DNA of 64,000 nucleotides from the NCBI GenBank assembly GCA_963693315.1, contig OY856186.1, positions 455,821,217-455,885,216 on the forward strand, given 5' to 3'. The notes beneath the pieces were generated by a model. That model was not told where the DNA came from. It searched no databases and saw only the letters and a list, made by a program, of their open reading frames with translations. The position numbers and the translations under genes were made by a program. Below are positions 33,692-43,560 of this stretch, in pieces (the stretch's first letter is position 1; each line of letters begins with the position of its first letter). Source of the DNA: Diogma glabrata (taxonomy: Eukaryota > Arthropoda > Insecta > Diptera > Cylindrotomidae).

Positions 33692-35053
33692 TCATTCTCT
33701 GATGTCCTTCGCATGATGGACTCCAAGATTCTTACCGCTCATATCTGTGCACTCATAGAGTACATTTCCAATCTTAGTCTTAATCATTGCAGGTAAGAAC
33801 TTTGGAGCCAATTTTGCCGAAAATTTTTTTGTAGCGTCACTCAAATGATGTTGCCGTACAAACACACGTTGTTGTGGTTGAAAAGTCCGTAATTTAGATC
33901 GCAGGTTGTACTGATGTTGCGATTTTTTGAAAGCTGCTTTTAAATTTAGTTGAACCCGGTTCCTGAGCATAGTCAAATGATCAGAACGTTCTAATTCCTC
34001 ACCAGCATCTTCACCAAGCTGGTGTAGTGATCTCAACAAATGGTAAGTATTTCCATCCAAGATTGGATGTTGACCAAATAATAGATAGTACGGTGAGTAC
34101 TTGGTAGCAGAATGTACTGCAGCCCGCAGTGCATATGCGATTTCACCAATTTGTGAGTCCCACTTGGTATGTTGACCTTTTATGAACGCTCGAATTGCTG
34201 CAAGTACTGACCTATTGACCCGCTCTGACGCGTTGCTTTGAGGACTATAAACACCGGTCCTAATGTGTTTAATGCCGAAATCTGACAAAAGACTTTGAAA
34301 GTTCCTACTAGTGAACTGTTTGCCATTGTCACTGTGCAGAAACTCTGGTACCCCATATGTAAGAAACACTTCATTCCTTAGAAAAGCATTCACCTTCGGT
34401 GAAGTTGCGTTTCTAAGTGGTTTCTGTAGTACAAACTTCGTAGCATGATCCAGAACTATCAATAACACCGTATTCCCAAGTGTAGAACGAGGGTACGGTC
34501 CCAAAAAATCTATATAGACTCTCTGCCATGGACGTGCTGTTTCGAATTGATATTGCATCAGAGGACGCAATATCTGATTCGTGGCTTTTGTTTGTTTACA
34601 TGTGTCACAGGACACAACATAGTTGTGTACCTGTGACGCCATGCCCGGCCAATAATAAAGACGTCGAAGTAATTCTAAAGTCTTTTTAACACCTCCATGA
34701 GCAGCAGTACTATCATCATGATGTTTCTGAATCATGTTGGAAGTCATCGGTTTTGGTACCCAGAGTTTCCACACAGGAACATCGTTGGGTATTGCATCAG
34801 GTCTTGGCTCGATACGTATGTATAGCTTATCATCCACGACTTTAACAGATGGAAAGTCCTTGGGTGATGATTGAACTTTAGCTATCATATCCGTATATTC
34901 GTTGTGCCGATAACCTTCATTGTCGATTTTAATGTCGTTAATGTGATGTGTTAACGCTTCCGTCAATTCCTCGTGTGTATCGTCATAAAGACGAGATAGA
35001 GCATCAGGGACTATATTTTGGGTACCTTTTTGGTGGACAATGGTAAAATCCAT
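33692..35053 (-). CDS. pol: Gypsy integrase
   Basis: 453 residues. The annotated first Met is internal to Pol, the upstream part being in the other frame. Residues ~107-155 form the HHCC zinc-binding domain (HHDDSTAAHGG...CDTCKQ). The core shows YIDFLGP (first Asp, ~180), HSDNGKQF (second Asp, ~240) and NASERVNR (Glu, ~278), giving the DDE triad with about 35 residues between the last two. The C-terminal part holds RVFVRQHHLSDATKKFSAKL and ends HHAKDIRE. Integrase inserts the cDNA. All catalytic residues are present. The frame overlaps the upstream ORF by 43 bp in a different phase, pointing to a one-base frameshift near 35065. Confidence 0.9.
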   Translation of the reverse strand: MDFTIVHQKGTQNIVPDALSRLYDDTHEELTEALTHHINDIKIDNEGYRHNEYTDMIAKVQSSPKDFPSVKVVDDKLYIRIEPRPDAIPNDVPVWKLWVPKPMTSNMIQKHHDDSTAAHGGVKKTLELLRRLYYWPGMASQVHNYVVSCDTCKQTKATNQILRPLMQYQFETARPWQRVYIDFLGPYPRSTLGNTVLLIVLDHATKFVLQKPLRNATSPKVNAFLRNEVFLTYGVPEFLHSDNGKQFTSRNFQSLLSDFGIKHIRTGVYSPQSNASERVNRSVLAAIRAFIKGQHTKWDSQIGEIAYALRAAVHSATKYSPYYLLFGQHPILDGNTYHLLRSLHQLGEDAGEELERSDHLTMLRNRVQLNLKAAFKKSQHQYNLRSKLRTFQPQQRVFVRQHHLSDATKKFSAKLAPKFLPAMIKTKIGNVLYECTDMSGKNLGVHHAKDIRE

Positions 35054-37905
35054 ATGTTGGAGTTTAGGCTCAACCTAGCCAGACGGCCACTCAAGTCCTT
35101 CTGTGACATAAGCCACTTCAGACTTGAGTGATCAGTCACAATTGTAAATCGGTGACCTTCAACATAGCCCCTGAATTTCTTCACACTCAGAATTGCCGCA
35201 AGACATTCAAGCTCAGAAACAGAATAGTTTCGTTGAGCTTTATTAAGTATTTTCGACATGAAGGCTATCGGACACTCTTGTCCGTCTTCGTCGATCTGAT
35301 ACAGTACGCTACCTACCACTGTCAGACTTGCATCGCATCTAATAAAGAACTCTTTATTATAGTCAGGGTTTACTAATACTGGTGCTGTAGTCAGCAATCG
35401 TTTTAAATTTTCAAAAGCAGCTTGCGCTTCTAATGTCCATTTCAGTTTCCCCGAACTCTTTTTTAATAAATCTGTAATCGGTGATACCACGCTTGCATAG
35501 TTTGGTATGAAACGTTGGTACCAACCAGCCATTTCCAATAGTCTACGTATTTGTTTAACTGTAGATGGAGCTGGGTACTCTGCTACAGCTCTTACCTTGT
35601 CAGGGTCTGTTCGAAGACCATCTTCACCAACCAAAAATCCCAAGTATTTCACCTCTCTCAGAACAAATTTACTTTTCTTGAGGTTTATTGTTAACCCAGC
35701 CGCTCTTAACAATGAAGAGACTTTGGACAGCAATTCCATATGTTCCTGGAACGTGGAAGAGACTACCAATAGATCATCTAAATAAACAAAGACATTTTCG
35801 TGATATTGATGTGGTATCACTTTGTGCATTAGCCGACACATTGTCTGGGGAGCATTGCACAATCCAAAGGGCATAACCCGGAATTGATACAATGGACGAC
35901 CAGGCACTGTGAAGGCTGTCTTGTCTCTAGATGCTTCTGCCAGAGGAATCTGCCAGAAAGCATCTTTGAGATCAATACTTGAAATGTACTTTGTGCTATT
36001 TAGACGACCTAGTAAGCCATCAATCAAGGGAAGTGGGTATGCGTCCTTTTTCGTCAGTGAATTGACACGACGGTTATCAATACATAATCTGTTTTTACCA
36101 GATTCTTTTTGTACCAAAACCACTGGCGAGCACCAAGAACTGTTACTCTCTTCGATCACGCCCATTTGAAGCATTCGGTCAAGTTCGGCATAGACCTTTA
36201 GTTGAACAGCCGGCGATGTGGGATAGTGCCTCTGTTTAACAGGTGCATTATCACCAACATCGATGACATGTTCAACCAAAGAAGTCTTTCCGAGCCCAGA
36301 CACTTCAAATGACGGGAAAGAATCCTTGATCATATCCAGTTCATGTTGCTGATCAGTGGTGAGGTTATGTATATTTAAAGTTATTGGCTCTGTACGAGTC
36401 AGTTCACTAACAAAAGAAGGAACAATACCGAATTTCTCCCAGAAATCTATGCCCAGGTAAAGCTCTTCTCGTAATCCAGGGACAATATGGAACCGCATTG
36501 TTTTAGTGGAGCCATTCACTGTTATTGGAATTTCAATGTAACCTAAAATTTTAGTTGCAGTACCATCTGCCGTACGAATACACGAAGTGTACTTACGGTA
36601 GGTTGTACCTGATGATTCCAATAATTCCAAGGAATTTCTTCCTAGTATAGTGATTGACGCTCCACTATCCAATAATCCTGAAATATTTTTGTTCAAAATC
36701 TTAATTGTTAGTCGCGGCCGAGGATCCTTTGTTTCTGAAAGGATAGATGAAACACAAGCTTTGCGAAATAATTTCCTCATCCTCCAATATCTAATGTTGC
36801 GTTCAAGACGTCTAAAATATGTGTGATGTAATGATGGGAAATTAAATGTACTAGGTGATTTTATTCTGGTTTCCTGAGTGGTGGTCGATCGTCCTGCGTT
36901 GCCACATCTCTCGTCGATTTCTTCGGGCTGTTGTTCGGGCTGTTTTGAATCCATCGTTTCAATATATCCATGTTGTTCTGGTTCAGCATCCACCTCATAA
37001 TCATCTATCTGTTGTAACTCGCTAATTCTTAAATTTGATGTTCTGGTCGGAACTGGTGTGGACCACAAACGTTCAAACTTCTGACATAAAGTCCGAAGTT
37101 CATCAATAGAATGTATTGTTGCAGCCAGAGTAGCGTTTTTGAGCTCCACACTCAGTCCCTCCCGAGCAATCTCTAGCATTTCACGGTCAGCAAATGGACG
37201 TGCTAAGCGACGGTTTAACGAACCAATCTCCACTAGGTATACGCTCTCCTTTGACTTTTGTTTGCGGTTCAGAAGAACGCGCAAGATCGCCTTATCATCA
37301 GTGAGCGTACCGAAGGTTTGTAGGAGTCCCTCCCTTAGCACTGGGTAAGTCACCACCTCATATTCATGAGTTAAATTCAAATAGTATCTGTCGGCCGCTG
37401 CTTTCAGATACCGTGGTATGATAGACCTAAGGTCGTCCCATGACACACGGTCTCTTCTGGCAGCCGCCTCCACTCTATGAATAAACTCATGAACATCAGG
37501 AGAGTGACCATCCCCTGTGAAGGTTGGAACCCAATTTGAGTCATAACGACTTAAATTGTTCCCACGAACCCCTCGGTACTCCACTGGTGCTAACGCTGGA
37601 GCCGCGTCACGCCATACCTGAGGAGGTTGGTTGTATGGTGGTGGTGCTGTAAGTGGAGCAGGTGGATATACTGGTAGTTGTTGTACCTGTGGTACTGATG
37701 GATAATTTAATTGTAATTGCGGTTGTACTAATGCTGGACTATTGTGTATGTGTTCAGCTTGGAGTGATGGACCCAATTGTGGTATTGCAAAGTCCTCTGC
37801 CCAATTGTTCCCCCCGAAGTTCACACCCCGAACCAGACATTCGATCTGTAGTTCGGTGGGTTCCAGACCATATAACGGATGGTCAACGCCAATGTGACTT
37901 GACAT
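35011..37905 (-). CDS. gag-pol: Gypsy Gag-protease-RT-RNase H polyprotein
   Basis: 964 residues in one frame. Residues 1-~330 are Gag: a proline-rich N-terminal part, then a capsid-like region with YDSNWVPTFTGDG and VHEFIHRVE. No CCHC knuckle is visible between Gag and protease, although relic A has one. Protease has LLDSGASITIL (~405-415). RT has SSWCSPVVLVQKESGKNRLC, ISSIDLKDAFWQIPL and YLDDLLVV (~705-712). RNase H has RCDASLT (~855) and TDHSSLKW (~925). The last ~20 residues depart from the family after SGRLARL, where a single-base loss in an A run (judged against relic A) shifts the frame away from integrase. Start chosen at the first Met of the long frame. Gag and Pol are continuous without an internal stop. 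Confidence 0.9.
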   Translation of the reverse strand: MSSHIGVDHPLYGLEPTELQIECLVRGVNFGGNNWAEDFAIPQLGPSLQAEHIHNSPALVQPQLQLNYPSVPQVQQLPVYPPAPLTAPPPYNQPPQVWRDAAPALAPVEYRGVRGNNLSRYDSNWVPTFTGDGHSPDVHEFIHRVEAAARRDRVSWDDLRSIIPRYLKAAADRYYLNLTHEYEVVTYPVLREGLLQTFGTLTDDKAILRVLLNRKQKSKESVYLVEIGSLNRRLARPFADREMLEIAREGLSVELKNATLAATIHSIDELRTLCQKFERLWSTPVPTRTSNLRISELQQIDDYEVDAEPEQHGYIETMDSKQPEQQPEEIDERCGNAGRSTTTQETRIKSPSTFNFPSLHHTYFRRLERNIRYWRMRKLFRKACVSSILSETKDPRPRLTIKILNKNISGLLDSGASITILGRNSLELLESSGTTYRKYTSCIRTADGTATKILGYIEIPITVNGSTKTMRFHIVPGLREELYLGIDFWEKFGIVPSFVSELTRTEPITLNIHNLTTDQQHELDMIKDSFPSFEVSGLGKTSLVEHVIDVGDNAPVKQRHYPTSPAVQLKVYAELDRMLQMGVIEESNSSWCSPVVLVQKESGKNRLCIDNRRVNSLTKKDAYPLPLIDGLLGRLNSTKYISSIDLKDAFWQIPLAEASRDKTAFTVPGRPLYQFRVMPFGLCNAPQTMCRLMHKVIPHQYHENVFVYLDDLLVVSSTFQEHMELLSKVSSLLRAAGLTINLKKSKFVLREVKYLGFLVGEDGLRTDPDKVRAVAEYPAPSTVKQIRRLLEMAGWYQRFIPNYASVVSPITDLLKKSSGKLKWTLEAQAAFENLKRLLTTAPVLVNPDYNKEFFIRCDASLTVVGSVLYQIDEDGQECPIAFMSKILNKAQRNYSVSELECLAAILSVKKFRGYVEGHRFTIVTDHSSLKWLMSQKDLSGRLARLSLNSNIWILPLSTKKVPKI

Positions 37906-40298
37906 TGCGATGGTAAAATTTATAAAATCCAGAATTCACAAAAAAAACGTCAACAATAATAATAAAACCAATTCCAACTAGAAAAAAGGTGGAGTTAATT
38001 CGCCCGGAAAAATTCGTCCGATGGAAGTTGTAAAACGCAAAGAAATGAAAAAAAACAACGAACGCCCCAATTCAAAAAAACACAAAAACCTTTTTGTAAA
38101 AACACCCTTTGTAAAGGAACAAAAAGGAAAGACCACCGTCGTACCCAATCTTTGCTGAATCTTTTACAAAAGTTCCTAAAATATTGTATGTGTAAAAATA
38201 TAATTTATTTATTTAATTTCAGATATACTGAAATATATATATATATACCTAAAATTAGTTATTGACGATAGCACCCCTAAGAATATTTATTTATTTTTAA
38301 AAGGAAATTGAAAAATAAAAATACTTAGAAGAATGTTTATTTATTGGATGCACCGTCCTAACTTTGAAATATTGATTTATTTTTTTTAAAAAAATAAAAA
38401 ATATTTATTTATATCTTGATGTATTGTGTAATTAAAAAAAATTATTTATTTAGTTACCTAAAACTATTTAAATTACGAAAAAATTATTTATTTACCTAAA
38501 ATTATTTTAATTAACGAAAATTTAATTTATTTAATAAAAATTTTATTTATTTAATTTTTGAAAAATTTGTTTGATTTATTTTATTTTTATTTAATATCAT
38601 AAGAGATTCCCAAAATCAAGATTCGTCTGGAGACAATTTAAAAAGTAAGTATGGCTACAATATCCATATTGTTTAAATTTTAAATATCGCGTTCGCGAAC
38701 CCACTCCAACAATGCATGTGAGAACTGACTAGGAAAGCCCCTAACGACTAGATTCTACAGAACAGATTCTCCCCAACCTAATAAAACAATCACAACTGTC
38801 ACGATTAGACACTAGGTCCATTTCTGCTGACCCAGTTGTGCTTGTTTAACCTAAAAATAAATTACAACTAAACCTAATGCGAAAGTTGAAGAACGCTCCC
38901 GAGCACCAGACTTCAAAACCTAAACTCTATGAGAAATTGTTTTATTGTGAAGCTAAATGAAAAAAAATGGTAAGTTTTTGAATTTGTATGAGGTGAAGCC
39001 TCTGATCCTGAAAGCAAAAGTATAATTGGTCCTTCTCTTCATTACACCGAAGAAGCCTCTGAGCAAAGAATGGTACTACTGGTTTGCACCTAAGTACAAA
39101 CACAGCAACACCACTCCTCGTCCCTGAGGACTTCCTCGCCGAATGAAGAGAAGAAACCAATGTTCTTCGATCGCATAACCCCGATGGCCATAGGCGATCT
39201 AAGAACGTCATCATCGTTAAGGGGAGAAGCCCCATGGATGGCTTGTTAGGCCTACCGCTGACGAGAGAGATTTATTAAACCTAGTACACGAAAAAAATTC
39301 CAAAAACTATTTATAAAAAAAATATGTACAATGAAAATATGTACAATATTATTCCAAAAAATATATGTACAATGAAAATATGTACAATGAAAATATGTAC
39401 AATAAAAATATGTACAATATTATTCCAAAAAAAAAATATGTACAATGAAAATTACATTGGAACTATATACAAAAAAATTATTTACAAAAATATTTACAAA
39501 TATGTACAATATGTACAAAAACAAATTCGAATGACAGCACAAAAAAAACAATCTCCAAAAAAAAATTGCTGTCCCAAAACGGTTTTTTTTTCAAACAAGC
39601 AAAATAATTAAATTTAATTAATTATACAATGGGGAACAGGGGCCTCCTGTGGACCAAACCACTCCTCTTCCTGTCGCGTGATCGGTGAGATGGGAACCTC
39701 CTCAACCAGCTCCTCTGTTTGAGTACTCTTGGTCGAGGAAGCTCCCAGCTCCACGACCAAGCGACTCTCCTTCTCCCTTCTTCTCCTCTCCTTCCACCTC
39801 ATTCATCCAGGGCTCAAACCCCCCTGGCCGACACCTCCTTCTCAACCCCTGACCTCTCATGTACATATTATAAAATTCAATTCAAAAACAAATATCTATA
39901 TCTACTTACGAATATTTTTTCCAAAACCAATAATAAAAAAACTGTGGTTTAAATTATTTACCGTTTTCTATTAAAGATTTAAAATTTAGATAGTATTCTA
40001 ACAAAAATATATTATTTTACGGTAATATATTATTTTTATATATTATATATTATTTTTAAGGAAAAAATATATTATTTTTAAGGAAAAATTAATTTTAAAG
40101 GTAATTTTTTTAAAAAAAATTAATTTGATTACACCAAAAAAAAACCCACTGGTTTATCAAAAAAACCTAAACTGGTTTTATTTTTCCAAAAAAAATAAAA
40201 AAAAAATATACCGATTGGCAACACCCAAACCGGTTGACAACGCCCTATATAAAAAAATATCCCTACAAAGCCCCAGGTCTTTGTTTCGGAACGCCAAC
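37906..40298 (-). other. 2.4-kb leader of the gypsy element
   Basis: The region lies between the 5' LTR and gag. It holds A+T-rich direct repeats (tatttatttaa types at 38200-38600; tatgtacaatgaaaa repeats at about 39320-39450) and two more G+C-rich islands (38690-39260 and 39620-39870). The island at 39614-39802 contains a 62-codon minus-strand frame rich in Arg and Glu, ending in FGPQEAPVPHCIIN, with a TGA just before its Met. I do not recognise it. A leader of this size is long for a gypsy element and may include a captured or accessory sequence. Confidence 0.55.
40281..40298 (-). promoter_or_regulatory. Candidate primer-binding site
   Basis: Directly inside the 5' LTR the minus strand reads GTTGGCGTTCCGAAAC. 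Its TGGCG start, two bases after the LTR end, resembles tRNA-primer sites of other insect gypsy elements. The tRNA species was not identified. Confidence 0.45.
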
Positions 40299-41055
40299 TA
40301 TTATGTTTGGTTCACTATGTGAATCAAACTGGACCTTTGTTACCAAATATCAATAATTTCTACAAAAAAAGAAAATGCACGGGAAACGTTTTCGTCCACT
40401 CACGAACGTGGATTTGGGAATCTCTTATTCTAGCCACTTTAGCCGAACATTAAAAAAAGAAAGATAAAAATTGTAATGATATAAAGAAATAAAAATAGAC
40501 CTAACTTAATTGTTCTTCTTATCTTCCAGTCATCCCTTGACTACAGTGTTCATCTTTGGATGTATAAACGTTGTTTTCCAGTCGCCGCCAATTCAATCAC
40601 TCTTTTCCAGATATTTAAAGTTAATTTCCGCTTCTTTAATCAATACAAATTCAATATCCTTGTTCAATAAAGCAATAATGCACTCCGCCACCTTCCATCA
40701 ATAATCACTTCACCAGTAATACAATATTATGATCAGCCGCCAAAATTCATCAGAAAAAATATTCATGGGTTGAGAATAAATTTGCATAAAACAACTCTTT
40801 AACATTATTCCAGCTCCTGAAAATTCAGCAAAGATTTGCAACGACATCTGTTCGTTAGAATTGGAAATAAAATTGAGTACGTTCGTTTGCTTTTTATAGT
40901 ATAATCGAAATTTAACTAGCAGTTAAGTATTAGAAAATTTTAAAATTATTATTAATGTAAAAATGAACGGAAACTAATGAAATACATTTTTATTGAATTG
41001 AAAACGAAGATGAATTTGGTTTTATTATTGTTTTGCAAATATTGCGAACGTTACA
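40299..41055 (-). repeat. 5' LTR of the complete gypsy element
   Basis: 757 bp, shorter than its partner because the block equivalent to 32660-33129 is absent between cagctcct and gaaaattcagc. The rest is almost identical to the 3' LTR. Confidence 0.9.
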
Positions 41056-41145
41056 AGCTTTTGAAAAGCGATGCAGAATTGTATGAGTATTTGGAAATGT
41101 GTTGTATAGTTCTAATAAAAGTATATATTTTACATATATCTGTAG

Positions 41146-41370
41146 GTGGGAGGTAAACTACACCAAGTCACATTTTTAAAATTTTACAGGAAAGCCAAAA
41201 AACGGTTTGAAAATCACAAATCTTGCTATATCGCTATTAACTGCTTCCCTTAAAACCGAAAATTTTTTTTACTTTGTAATTTTTTTTAATTTCCATGATA
41301 TCCTTAATTAAATTATGTCATATTATGTAACGGTTATTTGTTAAAAAGGACTTGGTGTGCTTTACCTCAC
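41146..41370. mobile_element. ~225-bp MITE with ~30-bp inverted ends
   Basis: ggaggtaaactacaccaagt at 41150 faces its inverse, acttggtgtgctttacctc, near 41349-41368, and flanking ttttt/aaaaa bases extend the pairing. The interior is A+T-rich and non-coding. No clear target duplication was found. Confidence 0.55.
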
Positions 41371-41620
41371 AATGATGGATCTTAGTATTCCCAAGTCCCT
41401 TGAAACATACAGCACCAAGTCCAAGACAATTGTACATAAAAGCTGTTTCCAAAAATAATGTTAAAGGTTTTTTTATAAACTGTACTTCAAAATATATTGT
41501 TAACAATGTAAGTTTAACGTTAAAAAACGTTTAAAATTGTTTACATTTTTTAAGAAACTAAATTCATTTTTGGTTAATAATATAAAAACTAAACTTTTAG
41601 ACACAAATTCAGTTTTATGA

Positions 41621-43297
41621 AAGGCAGATAAAGGAAATACCATAGTAATTTTATCAGAAAATCTTTATTCTGAAAAAATTTTTGATTTTATTAGTGATAG
41701 TGGAGCTGTATTACTACGCTCTGACCCCACGAGTAAATTTAAGATTAATGTGTCTAAATGTCTCTCGTCATGTATACAACTAATCCCACCACAAACTGCT
41801 TTTCGTTTCAAATTAATGAACCCTTCTGCTCCTGTCCTTTACGGATTACCTAAACTACATAAATTAACTATGCCTATCAGACCTATAGTTTCATATTGCA
41901 ATGCACCAGCTTATAAACTTTGTCAAAAATTTAACAAACTTTTTATTGAACATACAAACTTTTTCTCACATTATTCTGTTAAAAATTCAATTGACCTTAT
42001 TGACAAAATAAAAAATATTGTTGTTCCTTCATCTTCAAAATTAATTTCCTTTGATGTAACCAGCTTATTTACATCTATTCCTATTAACGTTCTAAATACT
42101 GTTGTATTCAAAATTATTAATGATTCCGTTCAATCTGATGACATTCGAAATGAGCTCTCCATGATGTACAAAACTTGTGTAGAGCAAAATTACTTTTGTT
42201 TTGATAATAGATATTATAAATTCACAGACGGTCTACCAATGGGATCTCCTTTGTCCCGACTTTTGGCAGAAATTTTTATGAACTTTTTTGAGATCGAAAT
42301 TTTAGATGTATCAATTCCACTTTCTAGTCATGTTTTATTTTGGTATCGTTATGTTGATGATATTCTTTGTCTTTGGACTGGAACTGATTTAGAATTAGAG
42401 TCGTTTCTTGAAATAATTAATAATAAACATATTTCTATTAAATTTACAATCGAAAAAGAAGTCGAAAATTGCATCAATTTTCTTGATATAAGTATAAGTC
42501 ACTCATTTTCTAAATTCTCTTTTAATATTTATCGTAAGCCAACATGTACAGATTCTATTATACACTCTACTTCTAATCATTCGTCAAATATAAAACATTC
42601 AGCCATTCATGCATTGGTTGATAGACTTATAAAAGTCCCTCTTTCCGCAGCTAATTTTCAAAAGGAATTAAATGTTATTTCGAACATAACTCTTAATAAT
42701 GGATATAATCCTACATTAGTTCACAAAATTTTACGTAAGAAATTAAAAAAGATTTCTTGTAATTTAATTTATCCAAACCCCGTCCTTGAAACAAAATTAT
42801 GGCGTAAAATACTTTACACAGGTAATTTAAGCCAAAAATTAGGAAACAAAATTTCAAAACATACAAATTTAAGTTGTGCTTATTATAATAATCATAACCT
42901 TCAAAATCTTCTTGTAAATAATAAACAAAAATTAAGTAAGTTTTCAAAATCTGGAGTCTATCAACTATCTTGTTCTGACTGTGATGCAATCTATATTGGA
43001 CAGACAGGTCGTCCGTTTCATGTTCGATGTGCTGAACATTTTCGTAGTTTAAGATTAGGACAAACATCTTCCACCTTTTCTAATCATTTAATTGAGGAAA
43101 ATCATACTAGTAATTTTATAAATAACAACAATATTCAAATTTTACAATATGAAACGAAAGGTCTTAAACTTGATCTTTTGGAAGCTTTTGAAATACGTAA
43201 AGCAATGCACTTTAACAAAAATTTACTAAATTCTCAAACCGACGTTATTTGTTCTCCTTTGACAAATCCGGATCTATTTTTCGGTCATCATTTTTAG
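41621..43297 (+). CDS. Penelope RT with GIY-YIG endonuclease
   Basis: The frame is open from just after a TGA at 41618 to TAG at 43297. The first in-frame Met is 41750, but KADKGNTIVILS upstream is a conserved Penelope motif, so the true N-terminus lies further up. RT motifs: YGLPKLHK (family hallmark), LISFDVTSLFTSIP with the first Asp, DGLPMGSPLS and YRYVDDILCLW with the catalytic YVDD. INFLDISIS follows. From about residue 397 (counting from 41750) the GIY-YIG domain shows GVYQLSCSDCDAIYIGQTGR with Arg, His and a downstream Glu (LEAFEIRK) and Asn (LLNSQTD). The endonuclease nicks the target and the RT copies the RNA there. Both catalytic domains look intact. Confidence 0.9.
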   Translation, partial: KADKGNTIVILSENLYSEKIFDFISDSGAVLLRSDPTSKFKINVSKCLSSCIQLIPPQTAFRFKLMNPSAPVLYGLPKLHKLTMPIRPIVSYCNAPAYKLCQKFNKLFIEHTNFFSHYSVKNSIDLIDKIKNIVVPSSSKLISFDVTSLFTSIPINVLNTVVFKIINDSVQSDDIRNELSMMYKTCVEQNYFCFDNRYYKFTDGLPMGSPLSRLLAEIFMNFFEIEILDVSIPLSSHVLFWYRYVDDILCLWTGTDLELESFLEIINNKHISIKFTIEKEVENCINFLDISISHSFSKFSFNIYRKPTCTDSIIHSTSNHSSNIKHSAIHALVDRLIKVPLSAANFQKELNVISNITLNNGYNPTLVHKILRKKLKKISCNLIYPNPVLETKLWRKILYTGNLSQKLGNKISKHTNLSCAYYNNHNLQNLLVNNKQKLSKFSKSGVYQLSCSDCDAIYIGQTGRPFHVRCAEHFRSLRLGQTSSTFSNHLIEENHTSNFINNNNIQILQYETKGLKLDLLEAFEIRKAMHFNKNLLNSQTDVICSPLTNPDLFFGHHF

Positions 43298-43481
43298 AAA
43301 CTATTAAATCAACAAATTTATGGTATTTCCATTATAAACCAGTTAAATAAGAAAAATTACCTACTTTTTAATTAAATAATTTAACAATTTGTTTATATAA
43401 ATTATTTAATCTAGTTATTCATTTTTCATTTTATTTTTGATTCAAATCAAAATTTTTTCTTCATAAACTTTTTGAATCGCT

Positions 43482-43515
43482 CTTGATAATGGCGTAAGCC
43501 GAAATGCATTGAGCA
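43482..43515 (+). ncRNA. Degenerate hammerhead-core-like motif in the Penelope 3' tail
   Basis: cTTGATAAtggcgtaagccgAAAtgc resembles the CUGANGA - stem II (ggc-gtaa-gcc) - GAAA core found in Penelope-like elements. The first box deviates at two positions. Stem III is only tgc/gca, and no stem I partner was seen, so self-cleavage by this copy is unlikely. Confidence 0.4.
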
Positions 43516-43560
43516 AAAATTTTTAGAAAATAAAAATAAAAACATATTTGCGAAATATAA

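Larger units (their letters stand above)
32138..41055 (-). mobile_element. Complete Ty3/gypsy retrotransposon, TSD AGCT
   Basis: The element is 8.9 kb and read on the minus strand. LTRs are 32138-33366 (3') and 40299-41055 (5'). On the minus strand they begin TGTAACG and end CATAATA. AGCT at 32134-32137 and 41056-41059 is the 4-bp target duplication. Over aligned parts the LTRs differ by only a few positions, so the insertion is recent, apart from a 470-bp segment present only in the 3' LTR. Internal order: primer-binding region, unusually long leader (2.4 kb), Gag-protease-RT-RNase H frame, integrase frame, short tail. Relic A at 2.3-6.8 kb is an old relative. Confidence 0.92.
41530..43560 (+). 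mobile_element. Penelope-like element, 5'-truncated
   Basis: The element comprises an RT fused to a GIY-YIG endonuclease and a 3' tail of about 270 bp. Penelope-like reading upstream of 41621 (KKLNSFLVNNIKTKL, then a TGA) shows that the 5' part continues but is damaged or truncated near 41530. No flanking terminal repeats typical of tandem Penelope copies were found. The 3' boundary near 43560 is approximate. Confidence 0.8.

Noticed and set aside
33532..33726. 64-codon minus-strand ORF after integrase
   Set aside because: It overlaps the integrase end and 3' tail, and has no recognisable domain or conservation with relic A.
43482..43515. Functional hammerhead ribozyme
   Set aside because: The conserved box deviates at two positions, stem III is three pairs with a mismatched base next to it, and no stem I partner is seen. 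Kept only as a degenerate motif.
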